This document shows, piece after piece, positions 1 to 8,178 of a stretch of DNA of 64,000 nt (its first letter is position 1; each line of letters begins with the position of its first letter). The notes beneath the pieces were generated by a model, which saw only the letters and a program-made list of their open reading frames with translations, was not told the origin of the DNA and searched no databases. Source of the DNA: JAEUKA01 sp044228505 (GTDB lineage: Bacteria; Myxococcota_A; Polyangia; Palsa-1104; JAEUJZ01). Made by a program: the position numbers and the translations under genes. Location: assembly GCA_044228505.1 (NCBI GenBank), contig JBGAUT010000022.1:1-64000 (forward strand), in the 5' to 3' direction.

Positions 1-1085
1 GCAGGTGTAACTGCTGGGCTGGCCGCTGGCTCCGCAATCGGTGCCGCCGCAGGTACCACCGCCGGTACCATCGCAGGGGCAGGACTCGGGTTCACGGATG
101 CTGCGAGCGCCGATACATCAATGAGCTGTGCGCAGCTCTGCTGCGTGATTTGCAAGACCCGACCGAGTTGCGCGGCAGGAAGCGTCAGCAGCACGGCCTG
201 GTTGGCGTTGGCTACAAGGAGTAGCAGCCAGCTATCTCCGCTGAGACAGATCGCGTGCTGACGGCTATCGGACAGCGTGACTCCCTGGCGATGCATAAAC
301 TGGAGCAACTGGTGCGCGATCTGACAAGCGTTGCTCGCATCTGTGATCGACTTCAGACCGGTGTTGATAGTCGCCACGGGCCACAACTGACCGGGACTGC
401 CGATTAGAAACTGCCAGGCATCGCTGGTTCCCTGTGGTGGTTGCTGAAAAAGCTGAGAGGTGACGTCTTCGCGCAGGCTCAGTCCGTCTGGGCGGTTCAG
501 CAGTAGCTCGATCGGAGAAAACCGGAGGTTGGCCGAAGCGCCGAGTGTCGTTCCGGGGGGGCTCTGTTTGACCCGAACCGGACTTGAACCCAGTCTGCCT
601 GCCAGTCCGCGAAGACCCCGGGCGGTCAAGTCCAGTAGCGCGCTGCGATCCTGCTCCAAGACCTCGGGACGGGGAAACTCTTCGCGGCCAGGTTGCAGAA
701 TCTGCTGTTGTTGAAAGCGTCGCAGCAAGGCACCAATGGTCGGAGACGCTTGATCCAACAGGCGATCCACAAAGAACAAACCATCGATGGAAAGCCCGAA
801 CAAAAGATGACGCTGGGAAACAGGTAGTGACGCGATCCGCAGACCCTTGCGCGACAGTACTTCCAGTTGCATGTCGCCAGCTATCTGGGCGACCTGCGCC
901 AACAGATCGAGCATGCTACGCAGAGGTGCCGGTAGTACGTTCACAGATGGATCTGCGGCGTCGGGACCCCGATCGTGACCAAGTCCACCACGACTTGGTC
1001 GAGGCACAGTAAGGGGCTGGTCTTTGGCCTCAGTACTCACCCCAGACGCCGGAGAGGATGCTTTTGGATCGTGATTGTCCTGCAT
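1..1085 (-). CDS. Hypothetical protein, C-terminus cut by window edge
   Basis: An open frame runs without a stop from an ATG at 1083-1085 off the left edge, giving at least 361 residues. I do not recognise a family. The first ~55 residues are polar and low in hydrophobicity. A mixed alpha/beta region follows, starting near MLDLLAQVAQIAGDM, with no membrane segment or signal peptide. The visible C-terminal part becomes Ala/Pro-rich (many PAxxP repeats), like the linker in the kinase at 4270-6405. It is the last gene of a leftward series (response regulator, Ser/Thr kinase, histidine kinase), so a regulatory or T6SS-accessory role is a guess from position. The ribosome site is weak; a later start at the MLDLL methionine is possible. 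Confidence 0.6.
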   Translation of the reverse strand, partial: MQDNHDPKASSPASGVSTEAKDQPLTVPRPSRGGLGHDRGPDAADPSVNVLPAPLRSMLDLLAQVAQIAGDMQLEVLSRKGLRIASLPVSQRHLLFGLSIDGLFFVDRLLDQASPTIGALLRRFQQQQILQPGREEFPRPEVLEQDRSALLDLTARGLRGLAGRLGSSPVRVKQSPPGTTLGASANLRFSPIELLLNRPDGLSLREDVTSQLFQQPPQGTSDAWQFLIGSPGQLWPVATINTGLKSITDASNACQIAHQLLQFMHRQGVTLSDSRQHAICLSGDSWLLLLVANANQAVLLTLPAAQLGRVLQITQQSCAQLIDVSALAASVNPSPAPAMVPAVVPAAAPIAEPAASPAVTP

Positions 1086-1382
1086 GCTGTCACGTCACTC
1101 TGTGGAAATAGGTTCTCCATCTATGGACCAGTGCTGTGCAGAACCAGTCACCTCAGCTCGTCCAACACTTCCTCTTGTTGCAGCGGCAGCCGACGCTCAA
1201 AGAAACTAGCCCATGGTCATTATGAAAGAAAATCGATAGAAAAAGATAGGGCAGAAAGTGTAGTACGCTATCGCTTTGATTTAATTGCTATTTTTGAATT
1301 TAAGACCCTAAAATCACTGACCCTACGCGAGTTTGGCGAATCCAAGTACGGGCCGAAAGGGGGCCGGTCTCACCTGTGTTCT
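1086..1382. other. AT-rich intergenic region, no gene seen
   Basis: This gap of about 300 bases separates the histidine kinase stop from the start of the partial gene. The stretch near 1220-1320 is clearly AT-rich compared with its surroundings. Frames on both strands are short or shadow-like. It probably holds the promoter of the partial leftward gene, but no convincing -35/-10 pair was found. A CATAAT hexamer (minus strand, near 1218) lacks a good -35 partner. Confidence 0.4.
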
Positions 1383-4196
1383 TCATTCATTGCTGGCCGT
1401 GTCAGGACTAGCAAACTGGATGGCATCCCGTAGTTGCTCGAGGGTGTAAGGCTTAGGCAAGAACAACCTGGCTTGGCTGGGAAGATCGCCTGGCGCAAGT
1501 GACTCATCGGAGTAACCGCTGGTCAAGATGGCAGTCACCTTGGGATGTAACGCTCTCAAGCGATGTAGTGTCTCAATGCCACCCATTCCCCCTCGTATGG
1601 TTACATCCAGCAATACCAAATCAAAGGCTTTTCCGTGACTTATGGCCTCTTGATATGAGGCAATAGCAGCTTCGCCATTCTTGACCGACACAACGGTATG
1701 ACCTAGAACCTGAAGCAGTGCTTGACTGGTGGTGAGCACATTCTCATCGTCATCCAATAGAAGAACTCGCAGGACCTTCTTCGAATCCGACGGACACTCT
1801 TCCGGTGCTACCTGCTCGATGCTGTCGCTGGCCGGAAGAAAGATCGTGACGGTCGTGCCCTCTCCCACTGTGGACTTCACATCGATGTAGCCCCCATGCT
1901 TGCGAATGACGGCATAGGTCGTCGCCAGACCAAGCCCGTTGCCCGTGGACTTGGTGGAAAAGTACGGATCAAAGATCCTGTTCATATTCTCTTCCGCAAT
2001 GCCGACACCGGTGTCGCGAACCGTCACCGAAACCCAGCGACCCGGCGACAGAAGCGGAGGCAGTCCTTCGGCTGGTGTGGTTACATTGCGTGCCACGACG
2101 CAAATGTTACCTCCCAACGGCATCGACTGATCGGCGTTCAGGACTACGTTGTAGATGACTTGGTGGATTTGTCCTTCATCTACTTCTGTAGCCCACAGAG
2201 CTGGGTCGATGCTGATTTCGCAGCTCGCTTTGGCACCGCTGAGAATGAAACTGGTGGCCTCTTCGATGAGCGGGCCCAGCACGATGCGGCGTTTCTGTAG
2301 CGTTGCTCCTTTCGAGAATCCGAGCAGCTGTCGCGTCAGTTTGATCGCCAGGTGCAGCGAGTGCTCCACCGACTCCAATCTGCGCAAAGACTCCTCTCTG
2401 TTGTCGTAGGACCAGCGCGCCATCGAGATGTTGGCGTAGATGGCTTGCAGCAAGTTGTTGAAGTCGTGGGCAATTCCGCCCGCAAGCGTGCCGATCGCAT
2501 CTAGTTTTTGTACTTTGATTCGTTCTTGCTCTAGCAAAGATCGCGCAGTGAGATCGGTTAGGAACAGGACCATGCACTGTTCACCTTTCAGATCGAGCAC
2601 CACTGTCTTGATTCCGACATGCAGAGCGGAACCATCTTTGCGCCGGAACTCACCAGTGTCGGCCATGAAGGATGGAATGCTCTGCCCAAAGCGTTGACGA
2701 GACACGGGAGAGGCCAACTCTTCCAGCTTGTGTCCGGCCAGCTCCTCCAGCGAGAACCGCAGCATTTCGCACGCCTTGGGATTGGCGTAGCGAATGGTGC
2801 GAGAGTCGATAGAGAAGACCAAGATTCCTTCGGTAGAGGCTTCGATGATGGCCCGGAATCTGGTTTCGGAAGCGCGCAGCAGTTCTTCTGTTTCGCGACG
2901 CTGACTGACGTCCGTCAACATCCCGAACGCTCCGAGGAACTCGCCGCGATCGTTCATGAGCGCTTTGGCGGTGGTTTGCAACCAGCAGGCGGAGCCGTCT
3001 TTTCTTCGAAAGCGAGCCTCGTAGCGTTCATCACGTCCGAGGCGGCGGGTCTGCATCCGAGTTTGAAACTCTGCAAGGTCTTCTGGGAAGACGAAATGTG
3101 AGATTTTGGCTCCAAGCAGTAGCTCACGTTCGCAACCTAGAAGCGCTGCCATCTGTTCGTTTGCAAACGTAGTCTGAAAGTCTCGATCGACTATCCAGAT
3201 TCCTTCACTCGCGGTCTCCACGAGCTGTAGGTACTGCTGTTCGAGTCGGATACGATCCTCCTCCGAGCGCTTTTGAGCGCTGATGTCTATCGCAAGTATG
3301 ACCGCTCCGATGATCTCGCACTCGTTGTCACGTAGCGGAGTGTAGAGCATGTAAAGCAGGCGATCCTCGCATCGTCGTTCACAGCTTGCGGTCTTTCCGG
3401 ACACCGCCTGCCGAAAGATCTCAAGGAATGTTTGACCTGTCTGTCCGTGCTCGGCTCGTCCAACGTAGGTGCCTTCCAGCTTGTCTCGCGAGGTGCCGAG
3501 CAGATTGAGAAGGAGTCCTTCTGCGACGCGGTACCGCATGTCCTGATTGACAACCAACACCGCTGCATCAGGAATCGATGCGGCAATGGTTCGATACAGG
3601 GCTACGCTCTGTCGCAGCGCCTCTTCGGTCCGCTTCCGCTCGGCGATTTGAAACTGCATCGACTCATTGAGTGCCGAGAGTGCTGCGGTTCTCTCGATGA
3701 CGCGTTGCTCAAGCTGCTGAGACAACTCCGTGAGCTTTCGTTCGGCGAGCTTCTGCTCACTGATATCATCGAGAACGACAATGCATGAGCGTGGGGCCTG
3801 TGTAGGGTCGGCCAGCAGACTGGCTGTGACCTTGACGCTTCGCTGTTGCTCTCCGGAGAGCTGATAAGATGCATACCAATAGCTATTTTTATTCGCTCCC
3901 TGACGCAGTCTACCAAAGTGCATGGCTTCGGTACCCAGCTTGGCCGATGCCTGTTCCAGAACTGCTCCCAGTGAGGTAAACAGGGTTCCTGATAGATCTT
4001 CGCCGGGTCGTCCCACCAGCCGTGCGAGTTCGGCATTTATCCGGCGGATTTGTAGCGTCTCTAGATCCACCTCTGCGACGCCCACTCCTGCCTGTTCGAA
4101 GATGCAACGGAATAGGCACTGATAGGCTGTCGCTGGCGTGCTCTCCGGTTTGCCTTGTTGAATCGGGAGTACAGGTCGCGGTGTGGGTAGGTCCAT
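1383..4196 (-). CDS. Hybrid multi-PAS sensor histidine kinase with receiver domain
   Basis: A 937-residue cytoplasmic hybrid kinase with no transmembrane segment. Four PAS-like modules lie at about 27-148, 195-310, 320-435 and 441-553, with a coiled linker at ~150-195. The HisKA dimerisation helix carries the phosphoacceptor H577 in GGIAHDFNN. The HATPase domain follows, with the N box at NVVLNAD (683-689), the G1 box DTGVGI (728-733), the F box FDPYFSTK and the G2 box GNGLGL. A C-terminal receiver domain (~809-930) has acidic residues at 815-817, the phosphoacceptor D864 in LLDV and K915 in KPY. The protein would autophosphorylate on His and pass phosphate to its own receiver or to a partner. 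The nearby receiver protein at 6633-7934 is one candidate. What the PAS domains sense cannot be told. It lies 73 bp after the Ser/Thr kinase on the same strand. Confidence 0.95.
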   Translation of the reverse strand: MDLPTPRPVLPIQQGKPESTPATAYQCLFRCIFEQAGVGVAEVDLETLQIRRINAELARLVGRPGEDLSGTLFTSLGAVLEQASAKLGTEAMHFGRLRQGANKNSYWYASYQLSGEQQRSVKVTASLLADPTQAPRSCIVVLDDISEQKLAERKLTELSQQLEQRVIERTAALSALNESMQFQIAERKRTEEALRQSVALYRTIAASIPDAAVLVVNQDMRYRVAEGLLLNLLGTSRDKLEGTYVGRAEHGQTGQTFLEIFRQAVSGKTASCERRCEDRLLYMLYTPLRDNECEIIGAVILAIDISAQKRSEEDRIRLEQQYLQLVETASEGIWIVDRDFQTTFANEQMAALLGCERELLLGAKISHFVFPEDLAEFQTRMQTRRLGRDERYEARFRRKDGSACWLQTTAKALMNDRGEFLGAFGMLTDVSQRRETEELLRASETRFRAIIEASTEGILVFSIDSRTIRYANPKACEMLRFSLEELAGHKLEELASPVSRQRFGQSIPSFMADTGEFRRKDGSALHVGIKTVVLDLKGEQCMVLFLTDLTARSLLEQERIKVQKLDAIGTLAGGIAHDFNNLLQAIYANISMARWSYDNREESLRRLESVEHSLHLAIKLTRQLLGFSKGATLQKRRIVLGPLIEEATSFILSGAKASCEISIDPALWATEVDEGQIHQVIYNVVLNADQSMPLGGNICVVARNVTTPAEGLPPLLSPGRWVSVTVRDTGVGIAEENMNRIFDPYFSTKSTGNGLGLATTYAVIRKHGGYIDVKSTVGEGTTVTIFLPASDSIEQVAPEECPSDSKKVLRVLLLDDDENVLTTSQALLQVLGHTVVSVKNGEAAIASYQEAISHGKAFDLVLLDVTIRGGMGGIETLHRLRALHPKVTAILTSGYSDESLAPGDLPSQARLFLPKPYTLEQLRDAIQFASPDTASNE

Positions 4197-4269
4197 GCTC
4201 TCTCCGATCTAGCGACGTTGATGAAGGATCTCCGCGCAGCGTCCCTGGCTATAGCGAGCGGCGGTGGTA

Positions 4270-6405
4270 TTAGCGTGCAGTACGGATCAGCACGTAGATC
4301 ACCAAACAGGCCATCAGCATCGCGATTGCGACCACAACGGTACGTATGATGTTTGATGGCTCTCTCAACACGAGCTGACTGTCCGTTGGCGATGACTTTG
4401 GTGGCACAGAGGGACGTTTGCTGACCTGGTTGGGCTGGCGGGACTGGGCCCCCACTCCCTTGGTTGACTCGTCAGAAGAGGCATATGGACCCACTTCGTC
4501 ACTGGACGGAGCATTCACTACGGAAATCGCACCAGACGAGATCGCGTTCTTGCGTCTCGCGGATACTTCGCTCTGAATCCGTCGAGCGGCGCTATCCAGT
4601 CGCTTGCGAATCTCCAGGAGGGAAGGGAATCGGTCGGTCGGCTCCTTGTGGAGCATGCGATCGATGATCTCAGAAAGCTCGCTGTCGAAGTTTGGGTCGA
4701 GCGAGAGCAAGGGAATGGGCTGGTCTTCGAGCTGCGCATGAAGCAGTTCATCTAGGGAGTCACGCTCGAACGGAGGATGCCCACAGGCGGCGTGATACAG
4801 CGTTGCCCCAAGGCTGTACATGTCCGCTCGAAAGTCGATTTTGTCCGGTGTAGTAATTTGCTCGGGTGAGATGTATTGCGGGGTGCCACTGATCAGCCCG
4901 GCACGGGCTAGTTCATCGACGGTGCGGCCGTCACTGGCGCGATGGGTGGCAATTCCGAAGTCGGCCAATTTCGCCAATCCATCCTTACGAATCAGGATGT
5001 TGTCCGGCTTGACGTCTCTGTGAAGCAGTCCGTTGCTACTGGCTACGTCGAGTGCGGCGGCTACTTGGGCTCCGATCTGTGCGACCCGAAGAGGTGGCAG
5101 ATGTCCCATGTTCTGGATCATGCCCTGCAAGCTCAGCTCCCCCACGTATTCGAAGACGATATAGGGGGCGCTGTCGCGTACTGCGATGTCGAGTACGCGG
5201 ACGATGTTGGGATGCTCCAAGCGAATGAGGATCTGAGCCTCACTCAAGAAACGCTGGGTGCCAAGCGGATCGTCTTTCATCGCCTCGCGCTTGTAGGATT
5301 TGATTGCAACCGGAATGCGTAGCAGTTTGTGAAAGGAACGGAAGATGGTCGCCGTCGCACCTTCACCCAGTGACTCCTCCAGGTAATAGCGGTCGATATA
5401 CGTGCCGACTTTGGGATCTCCACCGAGTGCAGATGGCTTGAGCGGAAGGAGATCGGGAGCAGAGTTTACCGAGAGCTGAATCTGCGGGTCGGAATAGGCA
5501 AACGGACCGCTGGTTGGCCCAGAGACCTTCTTGTCTTTCTTTGGCTTTGCCGGAAGGTTCTGCGGATCGGCCACCGGCAATGGTGCCGCTACAGCAGGGG
5601 ATGGCACCGCCACGGAGCGAGGGGGTCTGGACACGGGCCGCTCTGCCACGGCCACTGCCACGGCCGCTGCTGCTGGAACCGGAACCGCAGCAGCCACAAC
5701 ACCAGGGGGAACAGCTTTCGGCGGAGAGGAATCGTTTACGGCTGGAGTGCTCACCTCGACCAGAGGTGACTTCGGATGCGCTCCGCTGGCTTCCTGTTTC
5801 ATACCGGCGGCTGGGCCGACGGCTCTAGATCCGAGGATGTGTCGAAGCTCTTCCTCTGATGCTCCAAGAAATCCCCGTCGACCAGAGCCTTTCTTAGGTT
5901 TTGGCGGCTCGGCAGTGGGTGGGGCCGTCTTTTCGAGGGCAATCGGGAGCGGTGGTTCCTTGGGTTCCGTTTCCTTGGGCGGCAGTGCCGCAGATATCGC
6001 AGGCTGTGGCTGGGTGGGCGGCGTGACCTCTGGCGGTGAATCGGCGCTCAGCGGTGACGGTGGGTCGAGGCCTGCGCCGGGGACGGGTATTTGCGCGGCG
6101 GCCGTTTCTGTCGGTTCGGATGCTAGCTCGGACTGAGGCTCACTTTTTTCACGGCGACGAGGCTTGACCCTGATCCCAAGGACCGTACGAATCTCATCTG
6201 GGGACGATGACAGGTAGCCCTTCTGGGCGGTAATCAGCATCTTTGCGGTCGTGCGATCGATTAGCGCCTTGCTTGCTAGGAAGTCGGTGAGTGAGCCGTG
6301 GTTGCTCCACTCGACCAGCAGACGATCAACCTCGTCACTGGTCAGACCTCGTCTCTGTTCGAGATACTCTCGGAGAAGCGGGTCGATATTGAGCGACTCT
6401 CTCAT
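4270..6405 (-). CDS. Tail-anchored Ser/Thr protein kinase with Pro/Ala-rich linker
   Basis: A 711-residue Hanks-type kinase. The ATG at 6403-6405 was chosen over an upstream ATG at 6540: it has AAGG at a suitable distance and begins the folded N-terminal region. Residues 1-80 form a helical domain of unknown family. Residues ~85-330 are a Pro/Ala-rich linker. The kinase domain (~337-610) has the glycine loop GEGATA, catalytic K369 in VAIK, HRDVKPDN (462-469), DFG (482-484) and SPEQ. A single membrane helix at ~688-708 followed by RTAR makes it tail-anchored with the kinase in the cytoplasm. T6SS clusters often encode PpkA-type kinases that phosphorylate FHA proteins, and two FHA proteins lie in this cluster. 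That link is inferred. A short motif occurs twice, at residues 64-79 and 179-194. Confidence 0.93.
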   Translation of the reverse strand: MRESLNIDPLLREYLEQRRGLTSDEVDRLLVEWSNHGSLTDFLASKALIDRTTAKMLITAQKGYLSSSPDEIRTVLGIRVKPRRREKSEPQSELASEPTETAAAQIPVPGAGLDPPSPLSADSPPEVTPPTQPQPAISAALPPKETEPKEPPLPIALEKTAPPTAEPPKPKKGSGRRGFLGASEEELRHILGSRAVGPAAGMKQEASGAHPKSPLVEVSTPAVNDSSPPKAVPPGVVAAAVPVPAAAAVAVAVAERPVSRPPRSVAVPSPAVAAPLPVADPQNLPAKPKKDKKVSGPTSGPFAYSDPQIQLSVNSAPDLLPLKPSALGGDPKVGTYIDRYYLEESLGEGATATIFRSFHKLLRIPVAIKSYKREAMKDDPLGTQRFLSEAQILIRLEHPNIVRVLDIAVRDSAPYIVFEYVGELSLQGMIQNMGHLPPLRVAQIGAQVAAALDVASSNGLLHRDVKPDNILIRKDGLAKLADFGIATHRASDGRTVDELARAGLISGTPQYISPEQITTPDKIDFRADMYSLGATLYHAACGHPPFERDSLDELLHAQLEDQPIPLLSLDPNFDSELSEIIDRMLHKEPTDRFPSLLEIRKRLDSAARRIQSEVSARRKNAISSGAISVVNAPSSDEVGPYASSDESTKGVGAQSRQPNQVSKRPSVPPKSSPTDSQLVLREPSNIIRTVVVAIAMLMACLVIYVLIRTAR

Positions 6406-6604
6406 TGCGTGGCCTTGATCTACCGTGGGAGTAAGGGTTCCCCTTAGGATATCTTGCGACGACAACGTGATTTCGAAAAAATTGGAAGGTCTCGGAAGCA
6501 CAGAGAAAGAATGGATTGATCCGAGACTTGATCCACCCACAGCCTGGGTAGCAGCAAACCTAGTCCTTCCTGTGTCTAGTTTTACGCACCACGAACCACG
6601 TAGC

Positions 6605-6627
6605 GACGCGGGGGGTGCCTCCGCGTC
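6605..6627. terminator. Strong inverted repeat just after the response regulator gene
   Basis: GACGCGG at 6605-6611 pairs with CCGCGTC at 6621-6627. The stem can extend inward to about 10 bp with a triloop. It begins 6 bases beyond the stop of the leftward response regulator gene. No T-tract follows on the minus strand, so it could be a weak or Rho-assisted terminator, an mRNA 3'-end stabiliser or an operator. It falls in the 227-bp gap before the kinase gene. Confidence 0.45.
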
Positions 6628-6632
6628 AGTGA

Positions 6633-7934
6633 TTACACAGGCTTAATGGGTCTTAGCTGATCGTAGGAGTCGCCGAGCATTTGCAGATCGCTGGCGATCT
6701 GGGTCAATCGTAGCCGGGTTGGGCCAAATAGTCCCTTGCCGCTGTCGAGAACCAAGACCAGCACGAGCGACGTTTCAAACGGCGGAGCAACGAGAAGGTG
6801 ATACAGCCCACCCTGGTTCACGGACAAATCCAGTGGCAAGCCGGGCCGATGAAGGGACCGCAGCAGCCATAGTTCCTTGAGGAGCACACTGGCTTGTGGC
6901 AGCAGTCCGTGAATTCCAAAGCTCCGATTCTGGCTCATATCAAGCAGGGCTGTACCGAGGCAACCGGGGATCTGCTGCATTGCAAGCAGGATTTTGGCAT
7001 AGCGCTGTTGCTCGGTCTCGGCTGCCGGAATAAAGACACGTTCCCATTCTGTAAGAAGAGAGTCCGCACTCTTGAGAGCCTGTTCGCTATCGGTGGATTC
7101 CGTCGGAGTCTGCGATAGGTCGGCAGCCAACTGTCTAGGTAGTACGGACGCCAGCGGATAGGTATATACGGGTTCCTCGCTCCTCTCCGCCGGGAGAAAC
7201 AGGACGTCTGCTTTGGAGAGACGGCAAATCTGCTCTAGCTTGCGACGGAGCCAGGACTCGATCGCGCCACGCAGCTCGCTCTCCGAGGTATGCCCGCGCT
7301 CGATCAGTTCGTGGTAGAAGTCAGTTCCGGTGTCGCGGCAGGACTGGAGCACGGTGTCGACAGAGCCCTTGTTCATGTTGAGCTCTTGACCGAGCTGCTC
7401 AAAGAAGGAGGCGGTGTCTTGACTCACATAGGCCCACGAGACCCTGCCTTGACAGAATGTGATGTAACCAACCGTGTCGCCCTCCCGCACCGCGACATCG
7501 CCGCCGCCGCTCGCCTCTGCTTCTCTGAGAGCGGCCAACAGTCGTCCAGAGGAGCTAACCTGTCCATCGACGAGCCGCGAAGCCACGCGGAGTCTAGCGA
7601 GCAGGACATCGGGATGATAGGGCTTGGGAAGGAAGTCATCCGCACCAGCCTCCAATGCAGCAATGCGGTGCTCATCGGGGTGGACGCCACTTATCAACAA
7701 TACGTGAACGTAGTGGTCCAGAAAATCCCGTCGAATCGCTCGGCAGAGCTCGATTCCGGTCATGCATGGCATCTCCCAATCGAGCAGCGCGATCTGTGGA
7801 GCTGATGGCTGTTTCAGAATGTGTAGTGCCGACGCTCCATCCTCTGCAACCAAGACATCATAACCGTGTGAAACGAGTAGCTGCCTGAGGAACTCCCGAT
7901 TGGGCGCGTCGTCATCTGCCACCAGGACACGCAT
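6633..7934 (-). CDS. Response regulator with DUF4388-like and C-terminal roadblock-like domains
   Basis: The start at 7934 was chosen because MRVLVADDD begins the receiver fold directly and a GAGAGAG stretch lies upstream. This gives 433 residues. The receiver domain (1-120) has D7-D9, phosphoacceptor D52 in LLDWEMP and K104 in KPY. Residues ~130-265 resemble the DUF4388 (PATAN) domain found downstream of receivers in myxobacteria and cyanobacteria. Residues ~310-420 look like a small alpha/beta roadblock/LC7-like fold; this is my inference from pattern. No DNA-binding domain is seen, so output is probably by protein contact. It lies beside a Ser/Thr kinase and a hybrid histidine kinase, downstream of clpV. 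Confidence 0.9.
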   Translation of the reverse strand: MRVLVADDDAPNREFLRQLLVSHGYDVLVAEDGASALHILKQPSAPQIALLDWEMPCMTGIELCRAIRRDFLDHYVHVLLISGVHPDEHRIAALEAGADDFLPKPYHPDVLLARLRVASRLVDGQVSSSGRLLAALREAEASGGGDVAVREGDTVGYITFCQGRVSWAYVSQDTASFFEQLGQELNMNKGSVDTVLQSCRDTGTDFYHELIERGHTSESELRGAIESWLRRKLEQICRLSKADVLFLPAERSEEPVYTYPLASVLPRQLAADLSQTPTESTDSEQALKSADSLLTEWERVFIPAAETEQQRYAKILLAMQQIPGCLGTALLDMSQNRSFGIHGLLPQASVLLKELWLLRSLHRPGLPLDLSVNQGGLYHLLVAPPFETSLVLVLVLDSGKGLFGPTRLRLTQIASDLQMLGDSYDQLRPIKPV

Positions 7935-8014
7935 GGATGCTCTCTCTCTCATTGCTGCCACTGTGCTTCCCCCCCTAACGAGCACGACCGAATGCGGGTG
8001 CCGATCGGGCCAAA

Positions 8015-8043
8015 ATTATGTCAACAACCGACCCGGAATACAA
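8015..8043 (-). promoter_or_regulatory. Candidate promoter for the response regulator gene
   Basis: On the minus strand a TTGTAT hexamer (8043-8038) is followed 17 bases later by CATAAT (8020-8015). CATAAT matches the -10 consensus at five of six positions; the -35 match is poor. The gap between clpV and the regulator is 244 bp, enough for an independent promoter. Confidence 0.25.
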
Positions 8044-8132
8044 TGGAAGCAGGGATGGCCGAAGTGGTGGCCCTCGGTTCCAGCCCGTAGGAAGTAGCGA
8101 CCCATTTTGACCTGGCCGTACTGCGACCACGA

Positions 8133-8153
8133 GTGTACGTGTCACGAGTACAC
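8133..8153. repeat. Inverted repeat between clpV and the response regulator gene
   Basis: GTGTAC at 8133-8138 and GTACAC at 8148-8153 are perfect arms. The stem can continue inward past one mismatch to a 3-base loop. It lies 25 bp downstream of the clpV stop. No T-tract follows, so this is either a weak terminator or a protein-binding dyad at the edge of the core T6SS operon. Confidence 0.4.
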
Positions 8154-8178
8154 CTCCGCTTGGCTCCGCTGGCGAGGA

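Noticed and set aside
1340..1370. GGCC-rich dyad after the histidine kinase stop as a terminator
   Set aside because: The stem is only about 4 bp, because the arms are self-complementary GGCC tetramers, and no T-tract follows.
5531..6136. Gly/Thr/Ala-rich 201-codon rightward frame
   Set aside because: It is the complement of the Pro/Ala-rich linker of the Ser/Thr kinase and has no coding features of its own.
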